Shown: positions 44,781 through 54,509 of the stretch, piece after piece | Position numbering within the stretch: position 1 is the stretch's first letter | Layout of the letters: the number at the start of each line of letters is the position of its first letter | From: Phycisphaeraceae bacterium | GTDB lineage: Bacteria > Planctomycetota > Phycisphaerae > Phycisphaerales > UBA1924 | Reading direction: 5' to 3' | Assembly (NCBI GenBank): GCA_019636695.1 | Contig: JAHBXD010000004.1 | Coordinates: forward strand, 282,845 to 346,844 | DNA length: 64,000 nt | Translations under genes and position numbers: made by a program | Notes under the pieces: model-generated | Seen by the model: the letters and a program-made list of their open reading frames with translations, nothing else | Database searches by the model: none | What the model was told of the DNA's origin: nothing

Positions 44781-46781
44781 ATGGCACAGTTCACGACCCT
44801 GAGCGGGCAGCGTCCTTCCGGACCGGAGAAAACCAACGCGCCAGCGCGCGAGCCGTGGTCGATTGACACGGCGGCGAAGTTGTATTCCTTGCGCGAGTGG
44901 GGGCTGGGGTATTTCGGTATCAACGAGCAGGGACACCTGACGGTGATGCCCGAGCGTGACCCGAGCCGCCAGATAGACCTTCACGAGGTGATCGAGGGAT
45001 TGCGGGAGCGTGAGCTGGGAACTCCGGTGATTATTCGTTTTCGCGACCTGCTTCGGCATCGGCTGAAAGAGATCCGCGAGGCGTTTGATCACGCGATCGG
45101 TGAGCATAATTACACGGGCACGTATTGCTGCGTCTACCCGATCAAGGTCAATCAGCAGCGCCAGTTGTGTGAAGAGGTGCGAGATATCGGCGCCGAGTTC
45201 GGCTTCGGGCTTGAGGCGGGGAGCAAGCCCGAACTGCTGGCGGTGCTCGGGCTGACGGAGAATCTGCCGACGATGCCGATCGTGTGCAACGGGTTCAAGG
45301 ACTCGGAGTTCATTGAGACGGTGATTCTGGCTACGAAACTGGGTCGGCACATCATTCCGGTGGTTGAGCGGTTCAGCGATCTGGAATGGATCGTGAAACA
45401 TGCGAAGCGATACGGGGTGCGTCCGAGGATCGGTGTGCGTGCCAAGCCGAGCACACAGGGCGTGGGCCGGTGGGAGACATCAGGCGGCATGCGGAGCAAG
45501 TTCGGCCTGACCGTAACGGAGATGATGCAAGCGGTGGATTTTCTGAAGCGCGAGGGCATGGTCGATTGCCTGAACATGATCCACTTTCATATCGGCAGCC
45601 AGGTGGGCGACATTCGCGCGGTGAAGGCGGCGGTGAACGAGCTTGCGCACATCTACTGCGAGCTCAAGCGCGTGGGGGCCGGGCTGGACACGATCGATGT
45701 CGGCGGGGGGATGGGGATTGATTATGACGGGTCGGCTTCGGCAAGTTCGAGCAGCGTGAACTACGGCGTGGCCGAGTATGCGGCGGATATTGTATATCGC
45801 ATCAAGATGGTGTGCGATGCTGCGGGGTTTCCGCATCCGCGGATTCTGTCTGAGAGCGGGCGGGCGATGGTGGCGCATTCGTCGCTGCTGATCATGGATG
45901 TGCTCGGGTCGACGAAGTTTCCGACGGAGACCAGCGTCGACGAAGTGCGGGAACTGATGGAGCGAGAGGGGAGCAAGCCTCAGCCGGTGCTTGAACTGCT
46001 CGATGCGCACGATGCGCTAACCCAGCCGCGGGTCAATCTGGTCGAGGTGTACCACGACGCCGTGCAGGCGGTGGAAGAGGCGATGAGCCTGTTCAACCTG
46101 GGGTACATGAGCCTGCCGATGCGATCGGCGACGGAGCGGCTGTTCTGGGCCATCGGGCACAAGGTGCTTGCCGCGGCTTCGCGCAAGGGAGACCTGCCGG
46201 ATGATCTCAACACGCTGCCGCAGGTGCTGAGCGATATTTACTATGTGAATTTCTCGATTTTTCAGAGTCTACCTGATCACTGGGCGATCGACCAACTGTT
46301 CCCGATTATGCCGATTCACCGTCTGCACGAGGAGCCGACGCGCCGAGGGGTGTTGGCGGACATTACCTGCGATTCTGACGGGCTGGTGGATAAGTTCATC
46401 GACAAACGCGCGGCGTGCAAGCCGATGCTTGAGCTGCACGAGCCGCGGGAGGGCGAGCACTATTACCTCGGTGTCTTCCTGCTGGGAGCGTATCAGGAAG
46501 TGCTGGGCGACCTACACAACTTGTACGGTGATACGCATGTTGTGCATGTCTCGTTTGATGATTCGCCGGGCGTGGGGGATTGGGATCTTGACGAAGTGAT
46601 CGAGGGCGACACGGTCAAGGAAGTGCTGGCGTACGTGCAGTATGACTCGGAAGACCTGGTGCGGGCGATGCGCCGCGATGTGGAGCGCGCAGTGAAGGCG
46701 GGTCGCATCAGCGTACCTGAAGGCCAGAGCCTGCTGAAGTTCTATGACAGCGGCATGGAGGGGTATACGTATCTTGAATGA
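44781..46781 (+). CDS. speA: Biosynthetic arginine decarboxylase
   Basis: 666 residues from ATG 44781 (an in-frame ATG at 44727 is possible). Fold-III PLP enzyme: CVYPIKVNQQRQLCEEV holds the PLP lysine near residue 122, and GFGLEAGSKPELLAVL, MIHFHIGSQVGDIRAVK, DVGGGMGIDYDGS and ILSESGRAMVAHSSLL follow. The long helical insert and C-terminal domain match bacterial SpeA. It makes agmatine, the first step of one polyamine route. It is divergent from nadE. Confidence 0.95.
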   Translation: MAQFTTLSGQRPSGPEKTNAPAREPWSIDTAAKLYSLREWGLGYFGINEQGHLTVMPERDPSRQIDLHEVIEGLRERELGTPVIIRFRDLLRHRLKEIREAFDHAIGEHNYTGTYCCVYPIKVNQQRQLCEEVRDIGAEFGFGLEAGSKPELLAVLGLTENLPTMPIVCNGFKDSEFIETVILATKLGRHIIPVVERFSDLEWIVKHAKRYGVRPRIGVRAKPSTQGVGRWETSGGMRSKFGLTVTEMMQAVDFLKREGMVDCLNMIHFHIGSQVGDIRAVKAAVNELAHIYCELKRVGAGLDTIDVGGGMGIDYDGSASASSSSVNYGVAEYAADIVYRIKMVCDAAGFPHPRILSESGRAMVAHSSLLIMDVLGSTKFPTETSVDEVRELMEREGSKPQPVLELLDAHDALTQPRVNLVEVYHDAVQAVEEAMSLFNLGYMSLPMRSATERLFWAIGHKVLAAASRKGDLPDDLNTLPQVLSDIYYVNFSIFQSLPDHWAIDQLFPIMPIHRLHEEPTRRGVLADITCDSDGLVDKFIDKRAACKPMLELHEPREGEHYYLGVFLLGAYQEVLGDLHNLYGDTHVVHVSFDDSPGVGDWDLDEVIEGDTVKEVLAYVQYDSEDLVRAMRRDVERAVKAGRISVPEGQSLLKFYDSGMEGYTYLE

Positions 46782-46782
46782 C

Positions 46783-46808
46783 GAACCGGAGCGATGTTGC
46801 CCGGTTCG
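46783..46808 (+). terminator. Hairpin just after speA
   Basis: GAACCGG and CCGGTTC form a 7-bp stem immediately after the stop codon. There is no T run, so termination here is uncertain. The rest of the 240-nt gap to the next gene shows nothing supportable. Confidence 0.4.
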
Positions 46809-47021
46809 ATCAGACGTCTGGCCGTACGGCTGGGCCGCGCTGTCGATCGGTTCGACGTCGCGGTAGCACGACATGCGCGGCAGAAGAGTTGTAGGATGGG
46901 TTCTGATGCCGATCATGCCGACTTCGTCACGAAAGCATGCCAGGGAGTTCCGCATCAGTCGGCACACGGACTTCCCCGCGTGCACGAGGTGCATCTGCAT
47001 ACGGCATGACCGGAGAGCACG

Positions 47022-48521
47022 ATGACAGATGCCTATCAGAAACTTGCCGCATATGCCCGTGAGACAGCGATTCTTGCTTCCGCGGGGTCTTTGCTCGACT
47101 GGGATCAGCAGACCTACATGCCATCGGGTGCTGCCGAATCCCGTGCTGAGCAGATCGGGATGATCGCGATGCTCGTGCATACTCGGCGCACCTGCGCGGC
47201 GATGCGAGACCGCATCGAGGAGGCGGAGGCTTCGGGGCTTGATCCGCAGTCGGCACATGCTGCATCGGTGCGGGAGTTTCGTATAGATTTTGATCGCGCC
47301 GTCCGGCTGCCTTCGGAGCTTGTCGGCGAACTCGCGCGGGTGACCAGTCAGGCGCAGCAGGCATGGAAGCGGGCGAGGGCCGCGGATGCGTTCGCGTCGT
47401 TTGCGCCATGGCTCGAACGGGTCATCGGGTTGTGCCGGACCAAGGCGGCGTGCTATGGGACGCCTGTCGGAGGCGAGCCGTATGACGCATTGCTCAATGA
47501 ATATGAGCCGGCGGCGACGGCGGCACAGATCGAGGCGGTTTTTACTCCGCTGCGCGATCGTTTGAGCCGGCTGCTGGTCGAACTGCGTCAGGGGAAGGAT
47601 CCCGCGCCGATCAAAATCAAGGCCGAAGCCGCTCGACAGCACGATTTCGGGTTGTATGTAATCGAGTCGATCGGGTTTGATCTTGCTCGCGGGCGGCTTG
47701 ATACGACCGCGCATCCGTTCTGCCAGGACATCGGGCCGGACGATGTGCGTCTCACGACGCGGTATCGCGAAGAGCACTTTACCGACGGTCTGTACGGCAC
47801 TCTGCACGAAGCCGGGCACGGGTTGTATGAGCAGGGGCTGCCTCGGGATGCGCATTTCGGTGAGCCGCTTGCCCAGTCGATCAGTCTCGGCATTCACGAG
47901 AGCCAGTCTCGCTTGTGGGAGAACTGGGTCGGGCGGAGCCTGGAGTTCTGGACGTGGGCGCTGCCGCACGCAGCGAGCATCATGTCGGCGGAGTTGTCAT
48001 CGTATTTACCCGAGCAGGTGTATCGCGCGGTGAATACCGCGCGTCCGAGCCTGATTCGCGTGGAAGCTGACGAGGCGACATACAACCTGCACGTGATGAT
48101 CCGTTTCGAGCTGGAACGTGCGCTCTTTCGTCAGGAGATCGAGGCCCGCGACATTCCCGGATTGTGGAATGAGATGTATGCGGCGTTGCTTGGGTTGACA
48201 CCGCCGGATGACACCCGGGGTTGCCTGCAGGATGTGCACTGGTCGGCGGGACTGCTCGGGTATTTCCCGACGTACACGCTCGGGAATCTGTACATGGCGC
48301 AGTTCATGGAGCAGGCCGAGCGCGATATACCCGGGCTTAAGGCAGGTTTCTGTGCCGGGTCGTTTGCGGCGCTCCTCGAGTGGCTTCGGGCCAATATTCA
48401 CCGACACGGCCGGCGTTATAGAGCGTCGGAACTTTGCGAGCGTGTCACAGGGATGCCGCTGAGCGCCGATCCGTTGCTGCGATATCTGGAATCGAAGCTG
48501 CGGCCGATATATTCGTGCTGA
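47022..48521 (+). CDS. M32-family metallocarboxypeptidase (thermostable carboxypeptidase 1 type)
   Basis: 499 residues. The zinc motif HEAGHGLYEQGLP is near residue 262, with HESQSRLWENWVGRSLEFW supplying the third ligand Glu region. The C-terminal SVKIGP-like region (TLGNLYMAQF) fits the family. M32 enzymes remove C-terminal residues in the cytoplasm. The ATG has GGAG upstream. Confidence 0.93.
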   Translation: MTDAYQKLAAYARETAILASAGSLLDWDQQTYMPSGAAESRAEQIGMIAMLVHTRRTCAAMRDRIEEAEASGLDPQSAHAASVREFRIDFDRAVRLPSELVGELARVTSQAQQAWKRARAADAFASFAPWLERVIGLCRTKAACYGTPVGGEPYDALLNEYEPAATAAQIEAVFTPLRDRLSRLLVELRQGKDPAPIKIKAEAARQHDFGLYVIESIGFDLARGRLDTTAHPFCQDIGPDDVRLTTRYREEHFTDGLYGTLHEAGHGLYEQGLPRDAHFGEPLAQSISLGIHESQSRLWENWVGRSLEFWTWALPHAASIMSAELSSYLPEQVYRAVNTARPSLIRVEADEATYNLHVMIRFELERALFRQEIEARDIPGLWNEMYAALLGLTPPDDTRGCLQDVHWSAGLLGYFPTYTLGNLYMAQFMEQAERDIPGLKAGFCAGSFAALLEWLRANIHRHGRRYRASELCERVTGMPLSADPLLRYLESKLRPIYSC

Positions 48522-48632
48522 TGTTGCGCGCTGGCGCGATCTGCACGGTCGGGAGTTGCGTGCAGATCGGATCGTAACGGATTTGCGCGCAGGCCCATGC
48601 GGCTTCCAGGTTGTCGGGTGCCCGAGAACCGA

Positions 48633-48767
48633 TTATTTGGAAGCGGGGGCGTGACGGATGACGACCCATTTGTGCTTCCACTTGCGGGTGCCGGTATTGC
48701 GCTTGCCGGTGGGGAACTTCACGAGCTTGCGAACTTCGCCGTTTTCGAGTGTGCGGGTGACGGACAT
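48633..48767 (-). CDS. Small basic protein of unknown function (44 residues)
   Basis: A complete ORF with AAGGAG exactly 6 nt before the ATG. The product (starting MSVTRTLENGEVRKLVKFPT) is rich in Lys and Arg, with the core TGKRNTGTRKWKHKWVVIRH. Size and charge recall small ribosome-associated or nucleic-acid-binding proteins, but I cannot place it in a family. It lies downstream of the S9 peptidase gene on the same strand, with an 80-nt gap. Confidence 0.6.
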   Translation of the reverse strand: MSVTRTLENGEVRKLVKFPTGKRNTGTRKWKHKWVVIRHAPASK

Positions 48768-48847
48768 GCGAGACTCCTTGACCGCTGGTGCGGTGCGTGG
48801 GTAAGGCAGGATGATTCGCCGCCGAGCGGCTCGGGACCAGTGGGTGG

Positions 48848-51800
48848 TCAGGGCGATTCGGCGGGCGGCTCTTCAGTCGGATCGTCGGATGAGTCGGCGG
48901 GATCGTCCGGGGCTGGTTCGGCTGCCGTGCCGGCGCCGAGGTGGCGGATCAGGAAGTCTTCATATTTGCGATAGCGGCCGATGGTTTTGACGTCGCCCCC
49001 GAGCCCGTGGCCGCCGGTGGGATCGATGAAGAGTTCGACGAGGACTTCCTTGTTGGCTTTGAGCAGTTCACGGTAGACGCGGACGGTGTCTTGGTAGAGC
49101 ACGTTGGAATCTTCGACGCCGTGCACAAGGAGCAGTTTGCCTTTGAGGTTCTTGGCGAGGGGAAGCAGGGAATATTTTTCGAGGTCGGTCTTGCCGGGCT
49201 GGTTTGCGCCGATGGTGCCGGTTGAGTACCACGAGTTGTAGTTATGCCATTCGGTCGGACCTGCGCCGGCGATGCCGACGGCAAAGACATCCGGCTCGGT
49301 GTACATGACCATCTGGGTCTGGAAACCGCCGAAGGACCAGCCGTGCATGGCGAGTTTGCGTTCATCCACGCCGTGGTTTTTTACGAACCAGCGTGCGCCG
49401 TCGACGAGGTCTTCGGTCTGGGGTTTGCCGACCTGCTCGAAGTTGGCTTTTTCGAAGACCGCGCCGTAGCCTGAGGCGCCGCGCGGGTCGATCGTGGCGG
49501 TCACCCAGCCGTGCTTTTCGGTCATGTAGCGCGCAAAGAAGTAGCTCGGGGCGGCATATGAGCCGCGCGTCGCCATTTTGCGTTCGCCAAGCGGACCGCC
49601 GTAGACATAAATCAGCAGCGGTCGCCGATCCTGCGGCGTCCAGTCAGACGGTTTGAACATATGGCCGTGAATTGTCTGCCCGTGACGATTTTCATACGTG
49701 AAGTATTCGGGTCGGACGGCGGTCAGCGCGTGTGCTTCGGCGGGATGCGAACGCGTCATGGGTCGAATTTCGTCGCCGGTGCGGATCGCGATCAGTTCCA
49801 CAGGACCACCGAAATCGACGTAGTTGGCGAGAAGGTACGAGCCGTCATCACGGACTGCCGCGGAACTGTAGACGCCTTCGCCGGTGGTCAGGCGCGTCAT
49901 CTCGCCGGTTTCGAGGGTGATCCGGAAGACATGCTCCTGATTGGGGTCGTCTTTGGTGGCGACGGCGAACAGGGTCGAGTGGTCGCGCGACAGATGGAAG
50001 GGGTAGACCTCGTACGGTCCGTGGGTGAGTTGTGTGACATGCTCATATCGCGGATCGAGCAGATGCAGATGTCGGAACCCTGACATCTCGGATATGAAGG
50101 CGATTCTGCGGCTGTCGGGCAGATACATCGGCCGAACCATTCGAGGTGTGTTGGGGCCGCCGTGATGCAGGAACCGATATACCACGCGGGCATTCTCGAT
50201 TTTGAAATCCGCCTTGTCATCGAGGGCATCGTCTTCCGGTTCGGCAAGGTCGGGCGCATTGTTGCGTCGAGAAGCGGCTTGCTCGGGTTTGTCGCCATCC
50301 GTCGAAGCCTTGTCAACAAAGCCCGCTTCCATGATCAGCATCTGGTCGCTGGCCTGTTCGTACGCCGCGAACGCGACCCGCGATGAATCGGGAGACCATT
50401 CGGGCACGAACATCACGTCGCGAGGGCCGGTTTCGCGGCGTGTGAAGACGCGTTCAAGCGTGCCGCGTTCTGTGAGGTGACCTGAAAGGTCGAACAGATA
50501 AATGCTGGTGTACGACTCGGGCCAAGGGTCATCGGGCATGTGCCGGGCGACCTGCTGGGCGCGTGCGAAACGGTCGCGATAGTTCACGATCGTCACTTGT
50601 CGCGCTCGATTGGCGGTGGTTTCGCCGCGAGTTGCGAGGAAGACAAGCCGTTTCTGGTCTGGACTGATGCGGTATCCGACCATGCGTTCGCCGTCGCGCA
50701 GTTCGGGATCGAGCTGGACGATGTCGTGGCTCCCGAAGCGGACTCGAAGCAGAGCCCCACCGCGGAGGTAGGTATATCCCGATCCGTCGGGAAGATATTG
50801 CACATCTGATTCAGTTTCACGCGTGCGTGTCAGTCTCGAGAGACGACCGCGATAGGGAACGAAGGGCTTTTCCTGGACTTTGGGAGACTTGGCTTTTGCG
50901 GCGGGCTTGGCATCGGTCTCGGCGGCTGGCTCAACGGCCGGAGGGGGCTGGTCATCTGCTCGGGTTTCGCCGTTGTCCTCGGCATCGGTCGACTCCTGCT
51001 GATCGGCATCCTGTGCCTCAGGCGGGGGAACATCATCCTCGGGCTGATCGGGCGCCGGAGTTGGAGCGCCGGGGCGTGCGAGCGGGGTATCCCAGGCATC
51101 AAGATCGAGGGTCAACCGATAGATGTCTCCGCCGCTGATGATGAGCATTTCATGTCCGGTCGGAGACCATTCAAACGACTGAATCCCCGCGTAGCGAGGA
51201 GCAAGCTCGCGCGGGCGGCGGCCGTCGCGTTCGTCGTTGATCGTGGCATCGTCATCAAGCACGACATCGCCCAACGCAAGGCGCTCACCCCATGCATCGA
51301 GCACGCCGGTGGGTGATGGGGGGACATCGTCGGCGGGCGGCTCGGATTTCGGCGAAAGCGTGAGGTTCAGTGTCTGCTCTGGCGATGAAAGCCGAAGCGC
51401 GCCTGAGAGTGAACCATCTTTGAAATCAATGCTCAGCTCACCCTTGACATCCAAGGCGGCATCTTCGACTTTGGCTGTCAGCCGACCTTGCGAGATCTCG
51501 CCTGCTGACAGTGGCAATCGCACGAGACCAAGTCGGATCTCTCCCACGATCGTCCGTTTGGCTCCGGGTTTGAACTCAATCGTGCAAGGCCCGGCAGCCA
51601 GCGGCCCGCCTTCGCTTGCGGCCTGGCCTTCCCAAGTGCCCGATGGGCGTTTGTCGGCCCAGCCGTGTCTTTCGAGCTGTTCGGCGGCAAGATCGGCGAG
51701 GGTTATCCCTGCCTTCTTGGCCTTGGCCTCGCGGTCCTCCACGACCTTTCGGGCGTCGGCCTGAAAAGCGCTCATGCGTGTTGCGGTGGTGATTCGCCGT

Positions 51801-52120
51801 GTCTGGCCGGTCTGGGTGTCGTGGATGTAGAGGTCGTTGCCGTGCCTTCGCTCGGAGTAAGCGCGATACAGGAAGGCGCAGAAACGTCCATCTCGGCTGA
51901 AGGCCATATCACGAGCGGATGGGCCGAAGATACTGCGATCGGGGAAGATTCGTTCCAACGTCAGTTCGTCGGTCTTCTTGTCATTCTTTGCCGCAGGCAC
52001 TGGCGAAGGCGTCGCGTGTGTCGATTGCTGCGGCCATGTGAGCGCAGCCAAGCACATCACGAGCACTGAAAAATGCTTTCCGGCGCTCAGGCGGCGGCGG
52101 GGAGTTTCGCGGTTGAACAT
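48848..52120 (-). CDS. Secreted S9-family (prolyl oligopeptidase/dipeptidyl-peptidase) peptidase
   Basis: 1090 residues with a signal peptide (after RRRLSAGKHFSVLVMCLAAL) and AAGGAG upstream of the ATG. The N-terminal beta-propeller is interrupted by a large insert (residues 110-270) and an acidic, proline-rich linker (around 335-405). The C-terminal alpha/beta-hydrolase has the catalytic motif GWSFGGFQTQM near residue 927, Asp in the GVEDSNVLYQDTV region and His in DPTGGHGLGGD. The protein ends in an Asp/Glu/Pro-rich tail. It probably cleaves peptides in the periplasm or outside. Confidence 0.9.
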   Translation of the reverse strand: MFNRETPRRRLSAGKHFSVLVMCLAALTWPQQSTHATPSPVPAAKNDKKTDELTLERIFPDRSIFGPSARDMAFSRDGRFCAFLYRAYSERRHGNDLYIHDTQTGQTRRITTATRMSAFQADARKVVEDREAKAKKAGITLADLAAEQLERHGWADKRPSGTWEGQAASEGGPLAAGPCTIEFKPGAKRTIVGEIRLGLVRLPLSAGEISQGRLTAKVEDAALDVKGELSIDFKDGSLSGALRLSSPEQTLNLTLSPKSEPPADDVPPSPTGVLDAWGERLALGDVVLDDDATINDERDGRRPRELAPRYAGIQSFEWSPTGHEMLIISGGDIYRLTLDLDAWDTPLARPGAPTPAPDQPEDDVPPPEAQDADQQESTDAEDNGETRADDQPPPAVEPAAETDAKPAAKAKSPKVQEKPFVPYRGRLSRLTRTRETESDVQYLPDGSGYTYLRGGALLRVRFGSHDIVQLDPELRDGERMVGYRISPDQKRLVFLATRGETTANRARQVTIVNYRDRFARAQQVARHMPDDPWPESYTSIYLFDLSGHLTERGTLERVFTRRETGPRDVMFVPEWSPDSSRVAFAAYEQASDQMLIMEAGFVDKASTDGDKPEQAASRRNNAPDLAEPEDDALDDKADFKIENARVVYRFLHHGGPNTPRMVRPMYLPDSRRIAFISEMSGFRHLHLLDPRYEHVTQLTHGPYEVYPFHLSRDHSTLFAVATKDDPNQEHVFRITLETGEMTRLTTGEGVYSSAAVRDDGSYLLANYVDFGGPVELIAIRTGDEIRPMTRSHPAEAHALTAVRPEYFTYENRHGQTIHGHMFKPSDWTPQDRRPLLIYVYGGPLGERKMATRGSYAAPSYFFARYMTEKHGWVTATIDPRGASGYGAVFEKANFEQVGKPQTEDLVDGARWFVKNHGVDERKLAMHGWSFGGFQTQMVMYTEPDVFAVGIAGAGPTEWHNYNSWYSTGTIGANQPGKTDLEKYSLLPLAKNLKGKLLLVHGVEDSNVLYQDTVRVYRELLKANKEVLVELFIDPTGGHGLGGDVKTIGRYRKYEDFLIRHLGAGTAAEPAPDDPADSSDDPTEEPPAESP

Positions 52121-52328
52121 CAGACACTCCTTGCAGGGGCATCAGGCGGTCGAAGATGCATATGCAGCGTATACGAATCCGCATCCGTTTCTGCGCGAAG
52201 GGAGGCGGATGAGGTCAGACTGCGTTTCGCAGAGTGAATCGGGGGTGTTGCCCGTGCGTTGTTTTCCGGAGCAGTGCGACCGATAACTGCACGGGTCGCG
52301 GCAGGGTCACAGCCGGAGAGGGCCTGGG

Positions 52329-53171
52329 TCAGGCAGCATTGGATTCCGCCAGCACACGCTGGGCGTAGCTGTTCATGGCGTCGCGAAGCTGCTCGAACGA
52401 CTCAAGCACGTAGAGAATCGGTTGGTAGTGGTCGATTTCGAACGGGGTTTCGCAGACGCGGTCAAGATCGAAGGGGCGTCGATCGACATTGGGTGAATGC
52501 AGTGCGTGCGCACTCTCGCCGATCGAGCTGATTAATCCGGAACCGTAGAGTTTGAGGCGGTGGTCTTCACGGATCAGCCCGAACTCGACCGTGAACCAGA
52601 AAAGCCGCCCGAGCCGCTCTACGTGATAGGCACTGTCGGCATGCAGTGCAGCGCGTCCGTAGGTCTGAAGGAACTCGGAGAAGACCGGGTCGGCGTGCAA
52701 GGGCACATGACCGAATATGTCGTGGAAAATATCTGGCTCGGGGAGGTAGTCCATCAGCTCCTTCGGGCGGATGGTGATAGTCGTAGGGAACTGACGCTGT
52801 GCCAGGCAGGCGAAGAACGCCTTCGCGGGAAGGTATCCGGGCACCGGTCGGCTTTGCCAGCCGGTCAGCGGACGCAGCCGGGCGTTGACGTCCTCGACCT
52901 TGGGTACGTGGTTCGGGGTCAGGTTGATCGCCTTGAGCCCTTCCAAGAACACCTTCGAGGCCTGTTGCTCAAGTGTTGCCATGCGGCGTTGCCAGAGCGT
53001 GCGCCATACTTCGTGGTTTTCTTCCGTGTAGCGGTCGAAATGCTGCGTGATATAGAACTTTGAGGGGTCGATCGCGACGGAGGGGAGTGAGGGCGCTCGG
53101 TCCGCGGCTTCCTGGGCTTTGCGGGCTTCGTCCGAGTCGATGATCTTGCTGTAGTTGATGTCGCTGCGCAT
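52329..53171 (-). CDS. phhA: Phenylalanine 4-hydroxylase (biopterin-dependent aromatic amino acid hydroxylase)
   Basis: 280 residues starting at an ATG with GGAGG upstream. The iron-binding core PDIFHDIFGHVPLHADP (two His) and the downstream WFTVEFGLI (Glu) are complete. VPGYLPAKAFFACLAQRQFPTT is the pterin-side segment. It converts Phe to Tyr. The 150-nt gap to the next gene holds nothing else I can support. Confidence 0.93.
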   Translation of the reverse strand: MRSDINYSKIIDSDEARKAQEAADRAPSLPSVAIDPSKFYITQHFDRYTEENHEVWRTLWQRRMATLEQQASKVFLEGLKAINLTPNHVPKVEDVNARLRPLTGWQSRPVPGYLPAKAFFACLAQRQFPTTITIRPKELMDYLPEPDIFHDIFGHVPLHADPVFSEFLQTYGRAALHADSAYHVERLGRLFWFTVEFGLIREDHRLKLYGSGLISSIGESAHALHSPNVDRRPFDLDRVCETPFEIDHYQPILYVLESFEQLRDAMNSYAQRVLAESNAA

Positions 53172-53322
53172 GGGGAGCCTCCTGCCCGGAAGGGCTGATG
53201 GGTAACTTTAGGAAGTTCAAGTGGCGGAGGGGAATCAAGAGGGCTATCCCAGAGGCAGACGGCTAAATAGTGGCATCGGGCGTCCGATCCGGCCTGATGG
53301 AGATGCGGGTGGCAACGTGGGT

Positions 53323-53955
53323 TTACGGCAGCAAGCGCGCGAGAGCCCAGAGTCTCCAGGATTCATCGCCGTGGAGGGCGATGGTTTCCAGCAATCGATC
53401 GGAGCGATCGTCTCGGCGGCCGTAGCGGAGTTGGCATCGAGCCAGAGCTTGGATTGCGGGAAGGTGCGTCGGATGGACTTCGAGTGCCGCGGAGTAGGCT
53501 TCGAGGGCGTGCTCGACTCTCCCGGCACGCTCGAAGGTCATGCCAAGGTTGATGCGCGGGTCGGGGTGCGCGGGCAGGAGTGATCGGGCGTTTTCGAAGG
53601 CGACGGCGGCTGCGTGAAGCTCCCCCTTTTGAAAGTGGAGGACACCGAGGTTGTTGTGGGCTGGTCCGAAGTACGGATGCAGTTCAAGGGCCTGCTTCAG
53701 AAGGCGTTCAGCGTGGGCGGGGTCGCGTTCGGCAATCGATGCGGCGTGCCACGTCAAACGTTCGGCATGGGCGATGGGAAATCGATGAGTTTGAGATGCA
53801 GATCGAGCTGGATGGCATGCGCCGAGGATGCTGACCGCCGCCAAGCCGATCAAGGCGGCCACACCCAGGGGGCAAATGCGGCGGATCGGCGCCATGCCCG
53901 CGGGCTGCAGGAATCGAACGCTCGGGGATCGAGATAAGGAGAAGTGCGGTCTCAT
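53323..53955 (-). CDS. TPR-repeat lipoprotein, last gene of the type II secretion operon
   Basis: 210 residues. The ATG at 53955 overlaps the previous stop by ATGA and has GGAGGA upstream. A downstream ATG (53895) would place the lipobox LGAC at the usual distance and is an alternative start. Residues 65-200 are TPR units (AHNNLGVLHFQKGELHAAAVAFENA; NLGMTFERAGRVEHALEAYSAALE). A pilotin-like or assembly role for the secretin is plausible by position. Confidence 0.7.
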   Translation of the reverse strand: MRPHFSLSRSPSVRFLQPAGMAPIRRICPLGVAALIGLAAVSILGACHPARSASQTHRFPIAHAERLTWHAASIAERDPAHAERLLKQALELHPYFGPAHNNLGVLHFQKGELHAAAVAFENARSLLPAHPDPRINLGMTFERAGRVEHALEAYSAALEVHPTHLPAIQALARCQLRYGRRDDRSDRLLETIALHGDESWRLWALARLLP

Positions 53956-54509
53956 GGAAGGCGGTTCCTCCTGCGATCAGGAGTTGTTAAAGGTGCGACG
54001 CCTCGATGCTCGGCGGCGGCGACAAGCCGAACGGCGAAGGCATCGTGCGACGAGTTGCGTCCGTGGATGAGTTCGATGGACTGGATGCGCCAGGCAGGGG
54101 CGCAGAGACGCCACGCACCGAGCAGACGGCCAAGTTCGGCGACCGAGAGCGGCTCGACATGGAGTCGGATGGTCTGCCTCGATATTGTGCTATAGATATC
54201 GTCCGCAATGCGGCGACTGCCTTCCGGAGTAACGCTCTGGAGCCGCTCGGCGGGGATTTCGGCGAGCACAAGCGTTTCGCGTGCCGCGGAGAGTACGTCT
54301 TCAGCCTTGAGCGGATCGAGGCGCACATTCTCGGCTGAGCGGCGAAGTTGCGTGATGCTCGCCAGATCAGTGGCGGTCGCACGAAGGCGCGCTTCGGCGG
54401 CGGAAGCGGTGTTGGACGCACGGTCGAGCCGAACAAAGAGCAGTGCGAACAAGGCGACCATGCAGGCGAGACCTACGGCGATCATGTACCAGGGACGAAG
54501 TTGATTCAT
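53952..54509 (-). CDS. gspM: GspM-like type II secretion protein
   Basis: 185 residues with a single N-terminal membrane helix (MIAVGLACMVALFALLFVRL), a coiled-coil-prone stretch (residues 30-60) and a small alpha/beta domain (residues 110-175). It follows the GspL-like gene with a 4-nt ATGA overlap. Assignment rests on size, topology and operon position; sequence similarity is weak. Confidence 0.6.
   Translation of the reverse strand: MNQLRPWYMIAVGLACMVALFALLFVRLDRASNTASAAEARLRATATDLASITQLRRSAENVRLDPLKAEDVLSAARETLVLAEIPAERLQSVTPEGSRRIADDIYSTISRQTIRLHVEPLSVAELGRLLGAWRLCAPAWRIQSIELIHGRNSSHDAFAVRLVAAAEHRGVAPLTTPDRRRNRLP

Noticed and set aside
42819..45401. 860-residue minus-strand frame covering nadE and beyond
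   Set aside because: The upstream 287 codons are antisense to speA. NadE has a complete N-terminus from 44540.
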